Assembly: GCA_964020975.1 (NCBI GenBank)
Contig: OZ026622.1
Coordinates: forward strand, 82,989,365 to 83,053,364
Direction: 5' to 3'
From: Hermodice carunculata
Lineage: Eukaryota > Annelida > Polychaeta > Eunicida > Amphinomidae
Length of the DNA: 64,000 nt
Position 1 is the stretch's first letter. Every line of letters begins with the position of its first letter. The notes under the pieces were generated by a model, which saw only the letters and a list, made by a program, of their open reading frames with translations, had not been told where the DNA came from and did not search any database. Position numbers and translations under genes: made by a program. Positions 1-10,137 of the stretch are shown here, in pieces.

Positions 1-1
1 A

Positions 2-841
2 TTTACAAACTATCGTCCTATTTCTTTACTTCCTGTTGTATCAAAAATCTTTGAAAAAATAATATTCAATCAAATTGTTGAATACTTTGATCAATTTGAT
101 TTATTTCATAAAGGGCAATATGGGTTTAGAAAAGGACACTCAACAGAATTTGCGGCTATAGAACTTGTAAATGACTTGATAAGCAAACTTGATAATGATG
201 AAGTACCTCTATGTATTTTTCTTGATCTTTCGAAGGCGTTTGATACTCTAAATCATAAAATCTTGTTACAAAAATTAAATCATTATGGAATCCGAGGTCC
301 AGCATTAAAATGGTTTGAGAGTTATTTGAATAATAGGAAACAGTATGTGGATCTTGATGGTGTTAACTCAGAACTGTTAGAAATCAAAACTGGAGTACCT
401 CAGGGCTCTATTTTGGGGCCGCTACTGTTTATTATTTATATAAATGATATATCAAATGCCAGTGATTTATTTAATTTTATACTGTATGCAGATGATACTA
501 CCTTATCAACTACACTAAATGTCAACTCATCTATAGATGGTGTGACAGAAACTATTAACAGAGAACTTAAAAAAATTTGTGTTTGGCTTCAAGTTAATGC
601 ATTATCATTAAATGTTGATAAATCAAAATTTATGATCTTTCATCATTCAAATAAAAAAGTTAATAAACCACACTTAAAAATGAATAATATCCCAATAATC
701 CAAGTCTCATTTTTTAACTTTCTAGGGCTTACAATTGATGATAAATTGTCATGGAAGGAGCATGTTACCAAAATTTCAAGTAAAATATCAAGAGTTATCG
801 CAATTCTAAATAAACTTAAACATCAACTTCCTGAAAGTTAA
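2..841 (+). pseudogene. LINE A reverse transcriptase, partial (5' end off window)
   Basis: The frame is open from base 2. In order it shows NYRPISLLPVVSKIFEK (RT block 2), QYGFRKGHST, the catalytic block LDLSKAFDTLNH, GVPQGSILGPLLF and the YADDTT box (codons at 485-502), followed by the thumb motif FNFLGLTIDDKLSWKEHV. These are the standard RVT_1 motifs of non-LTR retrotransposons, with all catalytic aspartates present. The frame stops at 841 within a segment (LKHQLP...) that continues in another frame from about 834, so the protein is broken by one small indel. The sequence is AT-rich (many AAA and TTA codons), like its surroundings. It is not a host gene: there are no introns and a retrotransposon tail follows. 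Confidence 0.92.
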
Positions 842-848
842 AATAACT

Positions 849-1361
849 ATGTATAACTCATTAATACTTCCACATATAAATTTTGGAATACTTCTATGGG
901 GATTTAAACTTTCAAAAATTGAAAAACTTCAGAAAAAAGCAGTACGCTGTATAAATTGTAGTAAATACAATGCCCATTCAGAACCAATTTTGAAAGCTCT
1001 CAAACTTTTAAAAATTCAAGACATTTTTACATCAGCTAAATTAAAATTCTATTATAAATTTATCCATAATGATCTACCCTTAAGATTACTCTCTTTTCAA
1101 TTCATCCCAATAAATGAAATAAACAACTATAACAACAGACATTATGATAACCTTTTTATTAATAGAGTCAATAAAATATTTGCAAAACAGAGTTTAAACT
1201 ATGATATTCCAGTCACAGTGAATCATACAGATAAGAATGTTATAAGGAAAATACATACTCATAGTTTACAAGGGTTTTCCTTGTATATTAAAAATACTTT
1301 TTTGAATAATTATGAACAGAGTTGTAATATATATAACTGCTATGTTTGTCAAAATAATTAA
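849..1361 (+). pseudogene. LINE A RT C-terminal domain
   Basis: This frame continues the thumb/connection region: MYNSLILPHINFGILLWG is the conserved block that follows the 'LP...LKTLY' motif in jockey/CR1 reverse transcriptases, and KIEKLQKKAVRCI is the next conserved block (usual form 'LQKKAIRII'). It ends at 1361 with a cysteine pair (CYVCQNN) and is followed by about 250 bases of 3' UTR and the TTTGAG tail. It is displaced by one frame from the ORF ending at 841, so in this copy it would not be translated as one protein with the RT core. The ATG at 849 lies inside the domain and is probably not a real start. Confidence 0.85.
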
Positions 1362-1605
1362 CAATTATATTTTCCCACCCATGTTGTGTGTGTAAACTGT
1401 ATTATATCTTGAAGTTTATTTCGACATTTATTGTTAAAGTAACTGCCATCTATATTGTTTCAAATGTTTAAGACTTAAAGGTGGCTCCTATGAGAGCGAC
1501 ATGTATTTGTCTTAATAGGAGTCCCCCTAGCCACATCAATTTTTTTATCATTATGTACATATATCTCAATATTGAAATCGTCATTGTATTGATTGGCTAA
1601 AATAA

Positions 1606-1635
1606 ATGAGTTTTGAGTTTGAGTTTGAGTTTGTT
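1606..1635 (+). repeat. TTTGAG tail of LINE A
   Basis: Four to five consecutive GAGTTT units directly follow an AATAAATGAG segment. Tails of short repeats are the usual 3' end of CR1/jockey-type elements that do not use poly(A). It marks the 3' boundary of LINE A. Confidence 0.8.
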
Positions 1636-1650
1636 TGTGCATGGTACACC

Positions 1651-2130
1651 CTGCTGCATGAAATCTTCGGGCCAGCGTGAAAACAGTGGTTGAGAAATTT
1701 AAACCCTGCTTTTATGGAGTCAAAAATCATAAACAGGCGTCTTTAAGGATCCAAACATTTTTGAGTTTGCCTGATTTCCTTTAAGGAGACATATTCCTGG
1801 CCTGTGATAAACACATCCGTCCACAAGAGGGCAGTTTACGGATAAATCATTTTCTAAAGGGGCCATAGAGAATTCAAAAGAGTTAAGGCGTGCATCACTA
1901 GTCCAGTCAAGTGTTATTAAAATTTATAATTCATTTATTTTGTGTGTAAAATTGTACAAGGCACACACCGTATAAAGCACATATCATGAGTATATGGCAG
2001 GCCACGAGGTCCTTCAAAATATACCCGTAGTAACGGCCGCTATGTTGCAACAAATGCGAAGGGTGTTCCTGCGAGATCCATCCAACCATTGGACAGGCCG
2101 GTGCCGCCTTTAGAGGTGGACACCCCAGAG
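1651..2130. other. Non-coding, nothing recognised
   Basis: No convincing ORF, RNA gene or repeat end is visible. A CTCF-like 15-mer (CCACAAGAGGGCAGT, 14 of 15 positions of the vertebrate consensus) sits at 1821-1835. Confidence 0.5.
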
Positions 2131-3035
2131 CATGAAAATCACGTCTGGCTTATACATATACAGCATGAAATGTATGTCCGGGCGTGAAGGCATGGGATCC
2201 TTGAAGAATGATCTTGAAGATCTTTTAAGAAACTCTCTTTAAGGAAGATAGTTTTGGAATGTGCAATTTTAAGGCTGATCGGCTTCAGAAAAAGATTTTT
2301 TTTTCCAGATTTTGCCATACCATTGAACAAAAAATTCATCAAAAAATCTAAAAATGAATGGAGCATGACTGTTTGAACAAACTTCGTAGAGACCCACGCA
2401 AATTACATCCCCACCACATTTGATGTGTATCTGGTTGATGGTTTGGAGAAGATGTGAATTTCCATTGCAATTCCCATTGGTTTACATGGTCATCAATATG
2501 AATGTATGCATTAACCGACAGGTAACCGAATTCAAAAATTTGTTAAAATCAGGGATCCACAGTATCATTACCTAGTGAACAACTTTACTTAACCCTCTCA
2601 CTTTAGCTACACTTCCACCAAGTGTCAGAACAATCTGAATGACAGTTTCGAAGAAGTCGAAAACAGCCTTAACACACAAAAAATAGAAAAAATTGCAACA
2701 CCACCTGTTGAACAATTAAGGTCTGGCTGTCCCTAGGAGTGTCCCTTTATGCAATTTGAAACCATGGGCTGAGTTGTTTTGGAGGAGATTTTCTAAGATT
2801 TTGCCAAATCAAACAAAAAAATTCATAAAAAAATCCTAGGCTACATGGAGCATGACCATTTGAAGCATTAAACTTGGTAGACGCCCACCTAAAGTACATC
2901 CCACCAAGTTTGAAGTGAATCTCATAAACAGTTTTTGAGAAGTTGAAAATGTGAATTGTTGATGGAAGGGTTCTGATAAGGGACCTTCCTTTTGCCTCAG
3001 CACTGACAAGTCAGCTGAGGTAAAACTCGAGATTG
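2131..3035 (-). repeat. Dispersed repeat, AGCTCAGCTGAC family, degenerate copy
   Basis: Degenerate units carry 'ccaccaagtttgaagtgaat', 'attcataaaaaaatcc' and 'gcaacaccacctgttgaacaa' motifs that recur at 24.1-25.7 kb, 29.4-30.1 kb and, inverted, at 49.4-52.0 kb. The copy ends at 2997-3030 with a decayed version of the terminal hairpin (CTCAGCACTGACAAG, then TCAGCTGAG). The orientation is opposite to the 49.3-kb copy. The ORF at 2139-2366 on the minus strand is a by-product of the repeat. Confidence 0.65.
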
Positions 3036-3587
3036 GCTACAATAATTAAGGGTTGAAGTTGGGACACCCATACTTCTGAAGGAGGCAACTAATTTTGATA
3101 TTGCAGTTACCCTGGGTCAAGAAAAGACAAACCCTTAATGTTGAGTCCTGTGAACACATAATATTTGATGCAGGAATGCCTATTATAAATATAATCTAAA
3201 GCCTGTTGATCACTATGCTCTAAGATTGCATTTTACAAATAACACGTTTTGTCCTACATGTTTATCTCCCAACAGTCTAAAAAAAAAAAAAGCTTTAAAT
3301 TTCTTCTACAGTAGACCTTGTCTTGCAAAAGAAACAAAAAAACAAAAAACAAAAAACATATCAGCCAGACAAAAATGTGGCCTTTTAAGACAGGGCATCT
3401 AACAGATAAGAGGTCTAAGTCATGATGAAGTTTTACACTGAGACTTCATTTGGCAGTTTGCCAAGAGAAAGTGATGTCGTCGGAAGACTGGGGCCCCTAT
3501 ATGTATCTACAGCAGTCCCTGTCTTGGGAGACCAATTATAACCTGGATGCTAGATTCATTTCCCTGTGAAAAGGCAGTTCATTTAAG
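3036..3587. other. Non-coding; MITE fragment near 3510-3540
   Basis: No gene is visible. The segment around 3510-3540 (GTCCCTGTCTTGGGAGACCA) is a fragment of the TA-flanked MITE end found complete at 3590. Confidence 0.5.
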
Positions 3588-3757
3588 TACAGTGGCCCCT
3601 GTCTTGAGAGACCACCTGCCTTGGAAGACCACCTTTTCAACTAACTTTGCTAAATCCTTTTGCTTGTTATTTGTACCTCCTATGAGAGACCACCTGTCTT
3701 GAGAGACCACAGTTTGGTCATTCCTACAGGTGGTTTTTCAAGACACATTTCACTGTA
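3588..3757. mobile_element. TA-flanked MITE (mariner type), copy 1
   Basis: A 166-bp element (3590-3755) is bounded by TA on both sides (3588-3589 and 3756-3757). The terminal inverted repeats begin CAGTGGCCCCTGTCTTGAG on the left and, read inward from the right, CAGTGAAATGTGTCTTGAA. Both continue into 'AGACCACCTG'. It has no coding capacity. The TA duplication and CAGTG ends are typical of non-autonomous Tc1/mariner-type elements. The same ends recur at 27829, 54986, 56782 and 57083. Confidence 0.8.
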
Positions 3758-3759
3758 CC

Positions 3760-3893
3760 AGAATGTCCCAAGTTCCAGAGAGTATAATGGTCCGGGTCAA
3801 CAGCTTTCCTCGGAAAGCTTTGGGTGCATTGTGCCCAAAGTACAGTAAGGAAAGCTGTTGACTCACTCCGAAACGTGGCACTGAAAGAGTTAA
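3760..3893 (-). mobile_element. TTAA hairpin MITE, truncated copy
   Basis: A hairpin with arms starting GTCAACAGCTTTCCTCGG (3796 onward) and closing with GGAAAGCTGTTGAC (about 3851) is followed by the terminal repeat GTGGCACTGAAAGAG and TTAA at 3890-3893. The short hairpin-to-end spacing is on the right, so the copy is inverted relative to the 14343 copy. Its far end is lost where it abuts the TA-flanked MITE at 3757. Confidence 0.7.
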
Positions 3894-3921
3894 GACAGTT
3901 TTAACAGCACAAACATATACA

Positions 3922-4143
3922 TACATTAGAATCTCCAATTAAGACCACCTCCATAAATAGACCAGTTCTTTGTTTTGACATGGACCCTCTAACCAGTTAC
4001 AGGGTCCATGATTAACACCATCAATTTACAGACTTGTTTTCATTTATCCTTAATTTATCTATATCCCCATAAAGACCACTAACCTATTAAGACCACATTT
4101 TTCAGTCCCTTAGGTGGTCTTAATTGGGAGATTTCATTGCATA
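3922..4143. mobile_element. TA-flanked MITE, 'AGAATCTCC' subfamily, copy 1
   Basis: Inverted ends read TAGAATCTCCAATTAAGACC on the left and, inward from the right, GAAATCTCCCAATTAAGACC. The interior contains further AAGACCAC blocks. The close relative at 12904-13079 has clearer TA flanks. It is non-coding. Confidence 0.7.
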
Positions 4144-4871
4144 ATAGGCACAGTCAATGATGATTTCATCCTGGATCAAAAATTCACTTCAAGTAACATT
4201 TATAATGCAATGTCTATGTATGCATTTTGAACAGCAGAATCAATTCAATATGCACTTGAAACACAAATTAAGTCATTTATTGATAAAATACATGATGAAA
4301 TGTTCATCTTTAATTGCATACTTAAAATGAGTATCAGAAAAAATCATATTTCTCATTTTTTATGTGACAAAAGCTGGTAATTGACTCTCCCCCCCCCAAA
4401 TAAATGCACACATTACATGTACTTACATAAAAAAATTTCCCACCTGGACCTAGTTTCTCATACACCACACAAATTGCTCCCCAAGTGTCATTTTCCTCAT
4501 TATTGGTGGTCGGACATTCCTGTAATGATCACCACCGATACATAACTCAGTGACTAGATCAGATAATTGAGAAAGTTGTACCTGGAATATAAATGGCACA
4601 TTTGCATATGGTCACATGAAACAAGGGATTAAATAAGGGATCGACTGAAAAAAAAGTTGCAATGGGTGGTGGTGATACCTTACACTGGGCAAATGGATAG
4701 ACTGTTTGTACATGTACATGAAAGGCTCATTCCATAAAAACTCACATATGCACCACACATGAACCTAACAGGGCAGCTTCAGGTTGTTACATAGCTGTCA
4801 CATTATACAGGTGACAAAGACGAGAAATTGCTTGGGGGGATCACAACTCAGTTGTAGCTAGGACACAGGAT
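4144..4871. other. Non-coding, nothing recognised
   Basis: AT-rich sequence with a short C run (about 4389-4397) and no supported gene. Confidence 0.5.
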
Positions 4872-5111
4872 TTAACCCTTTCCCCCTTAAACTGGCCAAA
4901 ACCGGCTGGTGGTCAAATGTTGTCTGCTTCAGCGTTTTCAACTGATTTCAACAGCAATGAAAAACAATTTGACTGAGAAATGAAGATGAGACCTGTCAAG
5001 ACAGCATGACCCAGGTCAACAGCTTTCCTCAGCATGTGTTGGGCACTAAGTGCATAACCCATGCCGAGGAAAGCTGTTGACTCAGTCTTAATTCAAGGGG
5101 GAAAGGGTTTA
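4872..5111 (-). mobile_element. TTAA hairpin MITE, CCCTTTCCCCCTT subfamily, full copy
   Basis: A 232-bp element (4876-5107) is flanked by TTAA (4872-4875) and TTTA (5108-5111). Terminal inverted repeats are CCCTTTCCCCCTTAAA and, read inward from the right, CCCTTTCCCCCTTGAA. A central hairpin of about 34-base arms starts GTCAACAGCTTTCCTCAG near 5016 and closes with CGAGGAAAGCTGTTGAC near 5084. TTAA target duplication with CCC-type ends is the hallmark of the piggyBac superfamily. No transposase ORF is present, so it is non-autonomous. The sibling at 23300-23541 has nearly the same length. Confidence 0.85.
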
Positions 5112-5445
5112 GTCACATCATGGAGGTGTGTGCAGGAGCAAGTTCTCACTGTGTGAGTGCAGGGCTCCACAATTTCCATACATGTCCTTTCACCCAGGAC
5201 AAGTCAAATTCCAATCCAGACAAGTCAAATCTGAAAGCACTGGTCCTAGGGATAACCAGAAATTTTGGTCTTCTAAATGAAATTTGTATAGAGGGACAAG
5301 CAAATCTGAATGGAGGGATAGTAAAATGCCAAAACTACTGCACAGAACTTTTTTTTTTAGAACAAATGAAAAGAATTGCATAGCCCTGGTGTGTGTAGGG
5401 GGGGGGAGGGGCGGGGTCCTTCCTTTGAGAGACCACTAAAGCCTT
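5112..5445. other. Non-coding with ACAAGTCAAAT duplication
   Basis: Contains two copies of GACAAGTCAAAT about 25 bases apart (about 5203 and 5220) and a G-rich stretch at 5399-5416. The small ORFs have no recognisable domain. Confidence 0.45.
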
Positions 5446-5570
5446 TTAACTCCTTCCAGACATATAAAGTCAACAGCTTTCCTTGGTGTGGGGTGGGTGC
5501 TAAACGCCCATTGCTCTTGCCAAAGAAAGCTGTTTACCTGGGGAATACTATCATGATCCATGTATCTACA
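5446..5570 (+). mobile_element. TTAA hairpin MITE, left end only
   Basis: TTAA (5446-5449) is followed by CTCCTTCCAGAC, then a hairpin starting GTCAACAGCTTTCCTTGG (5470) and closing with AAGAAAGCTGTTTACC (about 5538). The right terminal repeat is not recognisable, so the copy is truncated or decayed. Confidence 0.65.
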
Positions 5571-5984
5571 ATTCCTATGGTAGTTACAGTGATTGATGTT
5601 AGATAGTGCGGTAATTCAAATACATATGTGCTCCCCATCCGCAATTGCCACCAATGCTGCGACAAACAAATGTAGAAAAGTTACAAACCTTGTCATAGTA
5701 TTACTCCAAAATTATTATTACAATGATCCTCACACATGCAATGACAAGTTGATGCAAGTGCACTCATAGACACACTTGGTAAATAATCCTCCAGATGACC
5801 ACAACCACTGAACCAGTGCCAAGACACTGTATCAGAGAATAGTTGTAGGCCTACCCATGCCATGGCATCCAATTCCTCCATCTCCACACCCAAAATGCAC
5901 TTTGCTAAGTACTGTCTTAATTGTTGTGCGGGTCTTGCACTTAAAAGACCTCTGTCCATAAAAATAATCCAAACAGAAAACATA
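5571..5984. other. Non-coding 5' flank of LINE B
   Basis: No convincing gene. A 133-aa open frame on the minus strand (5693-6094) overlaps LINE B ORF1 and has no recognisable domain. Confidence 0.45.
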
Positions 5985-5989
5985 CTATT

Positions 5990-6808
5990 TTGAAAATCAC
6001 CCAGCATACCGCAAATTTGCCTGCCATCATCGTTCACTTCAACCCTCTGTCCAAACACACAGATGTGAGATGTATTCCTGGGGCCACAACACATAGACTC
6101 ACTCGGATCCTGAAGTCAATGAACTTGAACCACTATGGAACTATCATTATACATGTACGGACAAATCAAATGCATATGAAAGACAGCCCTGCAAATTTCA
6201 AGATAGCCTATCAGCAGATGTTAGACTCCATTTATGAACATTTTGATGGAGATGTGTACATCTCGGCCATATGCCCCAGGGCAGACAAGTACGCTGCAAA
6301 AGTGACACTGCTGAATGCCGAACTTCATAATGTGGCTGCAAGCAGGAATTCTACAAGATGCACATTCATAAGGAATGAGCATATCCTCAGCAATGGTGGT
6401 CTGGCGTTGGAAGGGTTTTTCAAAGAAGATGGGTACCATCTCAACAAGTCTGGGACAGCAGTACTACTGAGGGGCATGGACACTGATGTATCCATCCTAG
6501 CAAAAGGCAATATCCAGCCTCTTATGGAGGAACATGCCATACAGGGTCAAGATGGCCATCCACAAAGTGAACAAGGGTGCAGCATTGATGTTGTGACTGG
6601 CTTCAGACCAGGTGGAAGTAAGAAGGAAAGAAAAGGTCCATACACCCCAAAACCGCGACATCAGCAGAGGAAAGCCTGTTTCCAGTGTGGTGAGACAAAC
6701 CACCTGAAAGCTGATTGCAGACACAAACAACCTGTGCGCTGTAACACCTGCCATGTGCTGGGACATAAGAGCAAATCTTGTGCACAATTCAATTCATTCC
6801 ACAGTTAG
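5990..6808 (+). CDS. LINE B ORF1 (5'-truncated): esterase-like domain plus two CCHC zinc knuckles
   Basis: 272 codons. Residues 30-165 look like the C-terminal two-thirds of an SGNH/GDSL esterase fold: the GATTHRL region, IIIHVRTNQ (the usual G-x-N block) and DGYHLNKSGT with the catalytic Asp147 and His150 pair. The first block (GDS) is absent because the element is 5'-truncated. Two zinc knuckles of the form C-x2-C-x4-H-x4-C occupy residues 230-243 (CFQCGETNHLKADC) and 251-264 (CNTCHVLGHKSKSC), preceded by a basic linker. In LINEs such proteins bind RNA in the retrotransposition complex, and the role of the esterase is not settled. Translation would start at TTG or in missing upstream sequence, so the given start is only where the frame opens. 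A 174-base gap separates it from ORF2. Confidence 0.88.
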   Translation: MKITQHTANLPAIIVHFNPLSKHTDVRCIPGATTHRLTRILKSMNLNHYGTIIIHVRTNQMHMKDSPANFKIAYQQMLDSIYEHFDGDVYISAICPRADKYAAKVTLLNAELHNVAASRNSTRCTFIRNEHILSNGGLALEGFFKEDGYHLNKSGTAVLLRGMDTDVSILAKGNIQPLMEEHAIQGQDGHPQSEQGCSIDVVTGFRPGGSKKERKGPYTPKPRHQQRKACFQCGETNHLKADCRHKQPVRCNTCHVLGHKSKSCAQFNSFHS

Positions 6809-6982
6809 GAACTAGGCAAAGAAGATTGTGCCGGATCTGTTACTGTTGACAACAAATTTGACGTTCTCACATGGACTAATAGATCGGTATTAGACAACAC
6901 AGGTGATAATTGCGCACACGAACATAAGGATTATGAACAAAGTGAAAATATTAAAACAAACAGGGAAAAAAAGATTAAACAA

Positions 6983-9004
6983 ATGGTTTCCAGACAGCGG
7001 ATTTCAAGTGCAATGCTATCATTGTTTCACTCAAATTGTAAAGGAATGAAAATTGCACATATGAACATTTGTCACTTGTTGCCTAAAATGGACCAGGTAA
7101 AACTGATGCTTCAAAAAACAAGTAAAAGTGAACAGGTGAACATTATGGGTTTCACAGAAACCTTTTTAGACAGTAAAATATCAGAAATGGAGCTAAGTAT
7201 TGAAGGTTATACACTAGAGCGTAAAGACAGGAAAAGTGGCAAAGGTGGTGGCATAATTTCATATATCTCTAATGGTACTCCTTTTGTACGCAGAGCAGAC
7301 CTTGAGGGTGATAGTATTGAGAGTGTATGGTTAGAAATTAAGTCACCTATGTCAAAACCTATATTAGTGTGCTTTGTTTACAGGCCACCAAGTGCAAAAG
7401 TTGAGTGGATAGACAGCTTTGAAAAGCAGCTGGAACATGTTTATACCTTGAACCTGGACTTCTTTATACTAGGGGATGTGAATTTTGACTTCTCAAAAAC
7501 TGTTAATACCAAATGGCTTGACTGTGTTTCATCTTTCCAGCTAACTCAAATGATCAAAGAGCCCACCAGGATCACCGAATCTACATCAACATTAATCGAC
7601 CATATTTATGCATCCAGTACACTTTCTGTGAAGGAAGTGCTAGTCCCTAAGATTGGTATTAGTGATCACTTCCCTGTCTGTATGGTCTTAAAAGCCAAAA
7701 ATAAGGCTGATTACAACCCAGGCCACACTGAAATTAAGTATCGCAGTATGAAGTCTTTCCATGAAGAACATTTTAAGAACGACATTTGCTTGATAAATTG
7801 GGATGATATTCAGAAATGCTGTGACCCAAACGCTGCCTTATTGGTTTTTAGACAAAAATATCTGGGTGTTTTAAACAAACATGCACCTTTAAAAACCCAC
7901 AGAGTGCGTCATTTAAAACAACCAGAATGGTTAAATGAATGTATTGTTGAAGCTATGAAGCAAAGGGATAAATGTAAGGCATTAAATGACCATGTATTAT
8001 ATAAGAGTTTAAGAAATAAAGTAGTTTCACTAATAAGACAAGCCAAGAAAAGCCACTATTCCACCATAATACAGTCTAATGTAAAGAATCCTAAGAAATT
8101 ATGGCAACAATTAAGGACTCTAAATGGTAGTAATAAAAGATCCAGTCCAACTACACTTACAGATGGCGAATATGTAATTACAGATGCAAAAGCTATTGCT
8201 GACAAATTCAATAAACACTTCACTACAATTGTAGAAAAACTCCTTGGGCAACATCAGGATGTACCAAATAGGGCAGACAATTTTGAAAAATTGAAAGCTT
8301 ATGTGAATACTAAGGTGCCATGTTATGAAAAATTTGAAATACCTGATATAAGCAGATGGGATGTAGTATCTATTCTGCACAACATGAGCCAGAACAAATG
8401 TCAAGGTTTGGATGGGATTGATGCTAAGTTTCTAAAAATGGTATCAGAAAGTATTGCCGACCCACTCAGTCAGATTTTAAATATGAGTTTGCATACAGGA
8501 ATCTTCCCTACTGAATGGAAACTTGCTAGGGTCACACCAATACCTAAAGACGGCAGTGATAATGATGTTAATAACTATAGACCTATATCCGTTCTGAGTG
8601 CTCTCTCAAAAGTACTTGAAAGACATGTACATTCTCATCTGTATACTTTTTTTGATCAGTTTAACTTATTTTGCACATGTCAATCTGGCTTCCGTAAGTG
8701 TCACTCTTGTGAGACAGGACTTACTAAATTGATTGATGAATGGACAAAAGCACTTGATAGTGGGAACCTGGTTGGTACCTTAATGTTGGACCTCAGAAAG
8801 GCTTTTGATGTTATTGATCATCCTCGGCTGCTAGAGAAGCTGGCTCTGTATCACTGTGCCCCCAGCACAGTAAATTGGTTCACATCTTATTTAAATGACA
8901 GGCATCAAAAAGTCTGTGTAAATAATGAATTATCTGATGCACTTAATCTTAAATACGGTGTCCCTCAAGGATCAATATTGGGTCTACTGTACTGTTGTTT
9001 TTAA
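6983..9004 (+). CDS. LINE B ORF2 first part: APE endonuclease and reverse transcriptase
   Basis: 673 codons. Residues about 20-235 form an APE-like endonuclease, with IAHMNICHL (catalytic Asn), FTETFL (Glu), VYRPPSAK, ILGDVNFDF (Asp/Asn) and GISDHFPV (Asp-His). Downstream are NKCQGLDGIDAKFLK, ARVTPIPKDG, NNYRPISVLSALSKVLE, SGFRKCHS, the catalytic MLDLRKAFDVIDH and GVPQGSILG, giving the RVT_1 core in order. The frame is lost just after GVPQGSILG by a tandem duplication of TACTG (8985-8989 and 8990-8994), so it ends in LLYCCF and stops before the YADD box, which lies in the next ORF. The ATG at 6983 gives an N-terminus slightly longer than the endonuclease fold. No host function is implied. Confidence 0.92.
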   Translation: MVSRQRISSAMLSLFHSNCKGMKIAHMNICHLLPKMDQVKLMLQKTSKSEQVNIMGFTETFLDSKISEMELSIEGYTLERKDRKSGKGGGIISYISNGTPFVRRADLEGDSIESVWLEIKSPMSKPILVCFVYRPPSAKVEWIDSFEKQLEHVYTLNLDFFILGDVNFDFSKTVNTKWLDCVSSFQLTQMIKEPTRITESTSTLIDHIYASSTLSVKEVLVPKIGISDHFPVCMVLKAKNKADYNPGHTEIKYRSMKSFHEEHFKNDICLINWDDIQKCCDPNAALLVFRQKYLGVLNKHAPLKTHRVRHLKQPEWLNECIVEAMKQRDKCKALNDHVLYKSLRNKVVSLIRQAKKSHYSTIIQSNVKNPKKLWQQLRTLNGSNKRSSPTTLTDGEYVITDAKAIADKFNKHFTTIVEKLLGQHQDVPNRADNFEKLKAYVNTKVPCYEKFEIPDISRWDVVSILHNMSQNKCQGLDGIDAKFLKMVSESIADPLSQILNMSLHTGIFPTEWKLARVTPIPKDGSDNDVNNYRPISVLSALSKVLERHVHSHLYTFFDQFNLFCTCQSGFRKCHSCETGLTKLIDEWTKALDSGNLVGTLMLDLRKAFDVIDHPRLLEKLALYHCAPSTVNWFTSYLNDRHQKVCVNNELSDALNLKYGVPQGSILGLLYCCF

Positions 9005-9906
9005 TATATGTAAATGATTTTCCATTGCATGTACAGGATATATTTATGTATGCAGACGACACAACATCTCATGTGATTGGGAAGTCAGTCAGGACCATTG
9101 AAAGAGGGTTACAAGAAAAAATAAATGATGCCAAAACATGGTGTACTCAAAATAGACTGCTCTTAAATGAAAAGAAATGTAAAGTAATGCTGCTATCTTC
9201 AAAGGGAAAATTCAAGGAAGTAAAGGAAGAGAATATTCAAGTAGAAGTAAATGGCGAACTTTTGGAAAATGTTTCAGATCATAAGATACTTGGTCTCCAT
9301 GTTGACAAATGCTTAACTTGGGAGAAGCAAGTATCCACTGTTTGTAAGAAAATTGCTAGTAAAATAAGTATTCTGAGAAAGATCAAACACTTTCTTCCAC
9401 TTCAGGTAAGAAAACTATACTTCAATGCATATGTTCTCCCACATTTTGATTTTTGCAGTGCTATATGGGGAGGATGCAACAAAAAGCTACTATCTAAGTT
9501 AAGACGGTTACACAAATTTGCTGCATATCAGATTTTGAAGGTCCATGGTAGGGTTAGTTACAGACACTTACTTTCGAAATTAAACTGGTTGTCAATTGAG
9601 GAAAGAATAAATTACAAACAAGGAGTAGAAATATATAAAATAATGAACAATATGGCACCTTCTTATCTTAAAGAAATGTTTGTTTATGTGAAGGATATAT
9701 GTCAGAGACAATCGAGATCATCAGCCGATGATAAACTTTACCTAGTGAAGCCTAAAACAAATTATCTGAAGTCATCTTTTGCCTATAGTGGAGCCATGTT
9801 TTGGAATTCCCTACCCCGCTGTGTTAGGAATTCTTCTTCACTGAAGAAATTCAAAGAAGAATGTACTAAGTACATAAAGATTATGAGAAATGGACCCATC
9901 ACCTAG
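8995..9906 (+). pseudogene. LINE B ORF2 second part: YADD box and C-terminal domain
   Basis: 303 codons in the frame shifted by the 5-bp duplication. It starts FLIYVNDFP and carries MYADDTTSH (catalytic YADD at residues 19-22), NEKKCKVMLLSS, ILGLHVDKCLTWEKQV and YVLPHFDFCSAIWGG. It then has the CR1/L2-type C-terminal domain (LNWLSIEERINYKQ, YKIMNNMAPSYL, FWNSLPRCVR, LKKFKEECTKYI). It overlaps the previous ORF by 10 bases. As it lacks a natural start it would not be made separately. The conserved C-terminus shows the element was intact until recently. Confidence 0.9.
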
Positions 9907-10137
9907 TTAAAGTTAAATGTGGGTCAAATGATCAAATGATGAATGTATACTATGCGCTCTGTATATACTATGCACTCTGATATTGTTATAACTGCATTAT
10001 TGTATGTATGCTTGAATATGACTGTATCACCTTTTGTGTAACCATGAACTTCGAGGGCCTTGGGGAAGATTAGGGATTTACTGAGGTATTTCCCTAACCA
10101 AGCCACCCTCAATAAATAAAGCTTATATATATATATA

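Larger units (their letters stand above)
1..1650 (+). mobile_element. LINE A: 3' part of a jockey/CR1-group non-LTR retrotransposon
   Basis: The window opens inside a reverse transcriptase and runs to a 3' tail made of repeated TTTGAG units (about 1606-1635). Two open frames (2-841 and 849-1361) together cover the reverse transcriptase and its C-terminal domain. The tail of short repeats instead of poly(A) is typical of several CR1/jockey-like clades. The 5' part (ORF1, endonuclease) would lie before base 1. A single frame change near 825-845 separates the two ORFs, so this copy is inactive but only mildly decayed. The exact clade cannot be set without a phylogeny. Confidence 0.9.
5985..10137 (+). 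mobile_element. LINE B: near-complete CR1/L2-type non-LTR retrotransposon
   Basis: Consecutive open frames encode ORF1 (esterase remnant plus two zinc knuckles), then APE-type endonuclease and reverse transcriptase, ending in AATAAATAAAGC and a short (TA)n tail at 10122-10137. ORF1 carrying an SGNH-type esterase domain is known from CR1/L2 elements. The 5' end is truncated inside ORF1, as the first esterase block is missing. The flanks 'ACATACTATTTTG' (5') and 'ACATATTGATTTG' (3') look alike but are too diverged to call a target duplication. One 5-bp tandem duplication in ORF2 is the clearest disabling change, so the copy is fairly young. Confidence 0.93.

Noticed and set aside
5693-6094. 133-aa minus-strand ORF
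   Set aside because: Overlaps LINE B ORF1 in antisense and has no recognisable domain or splice context.
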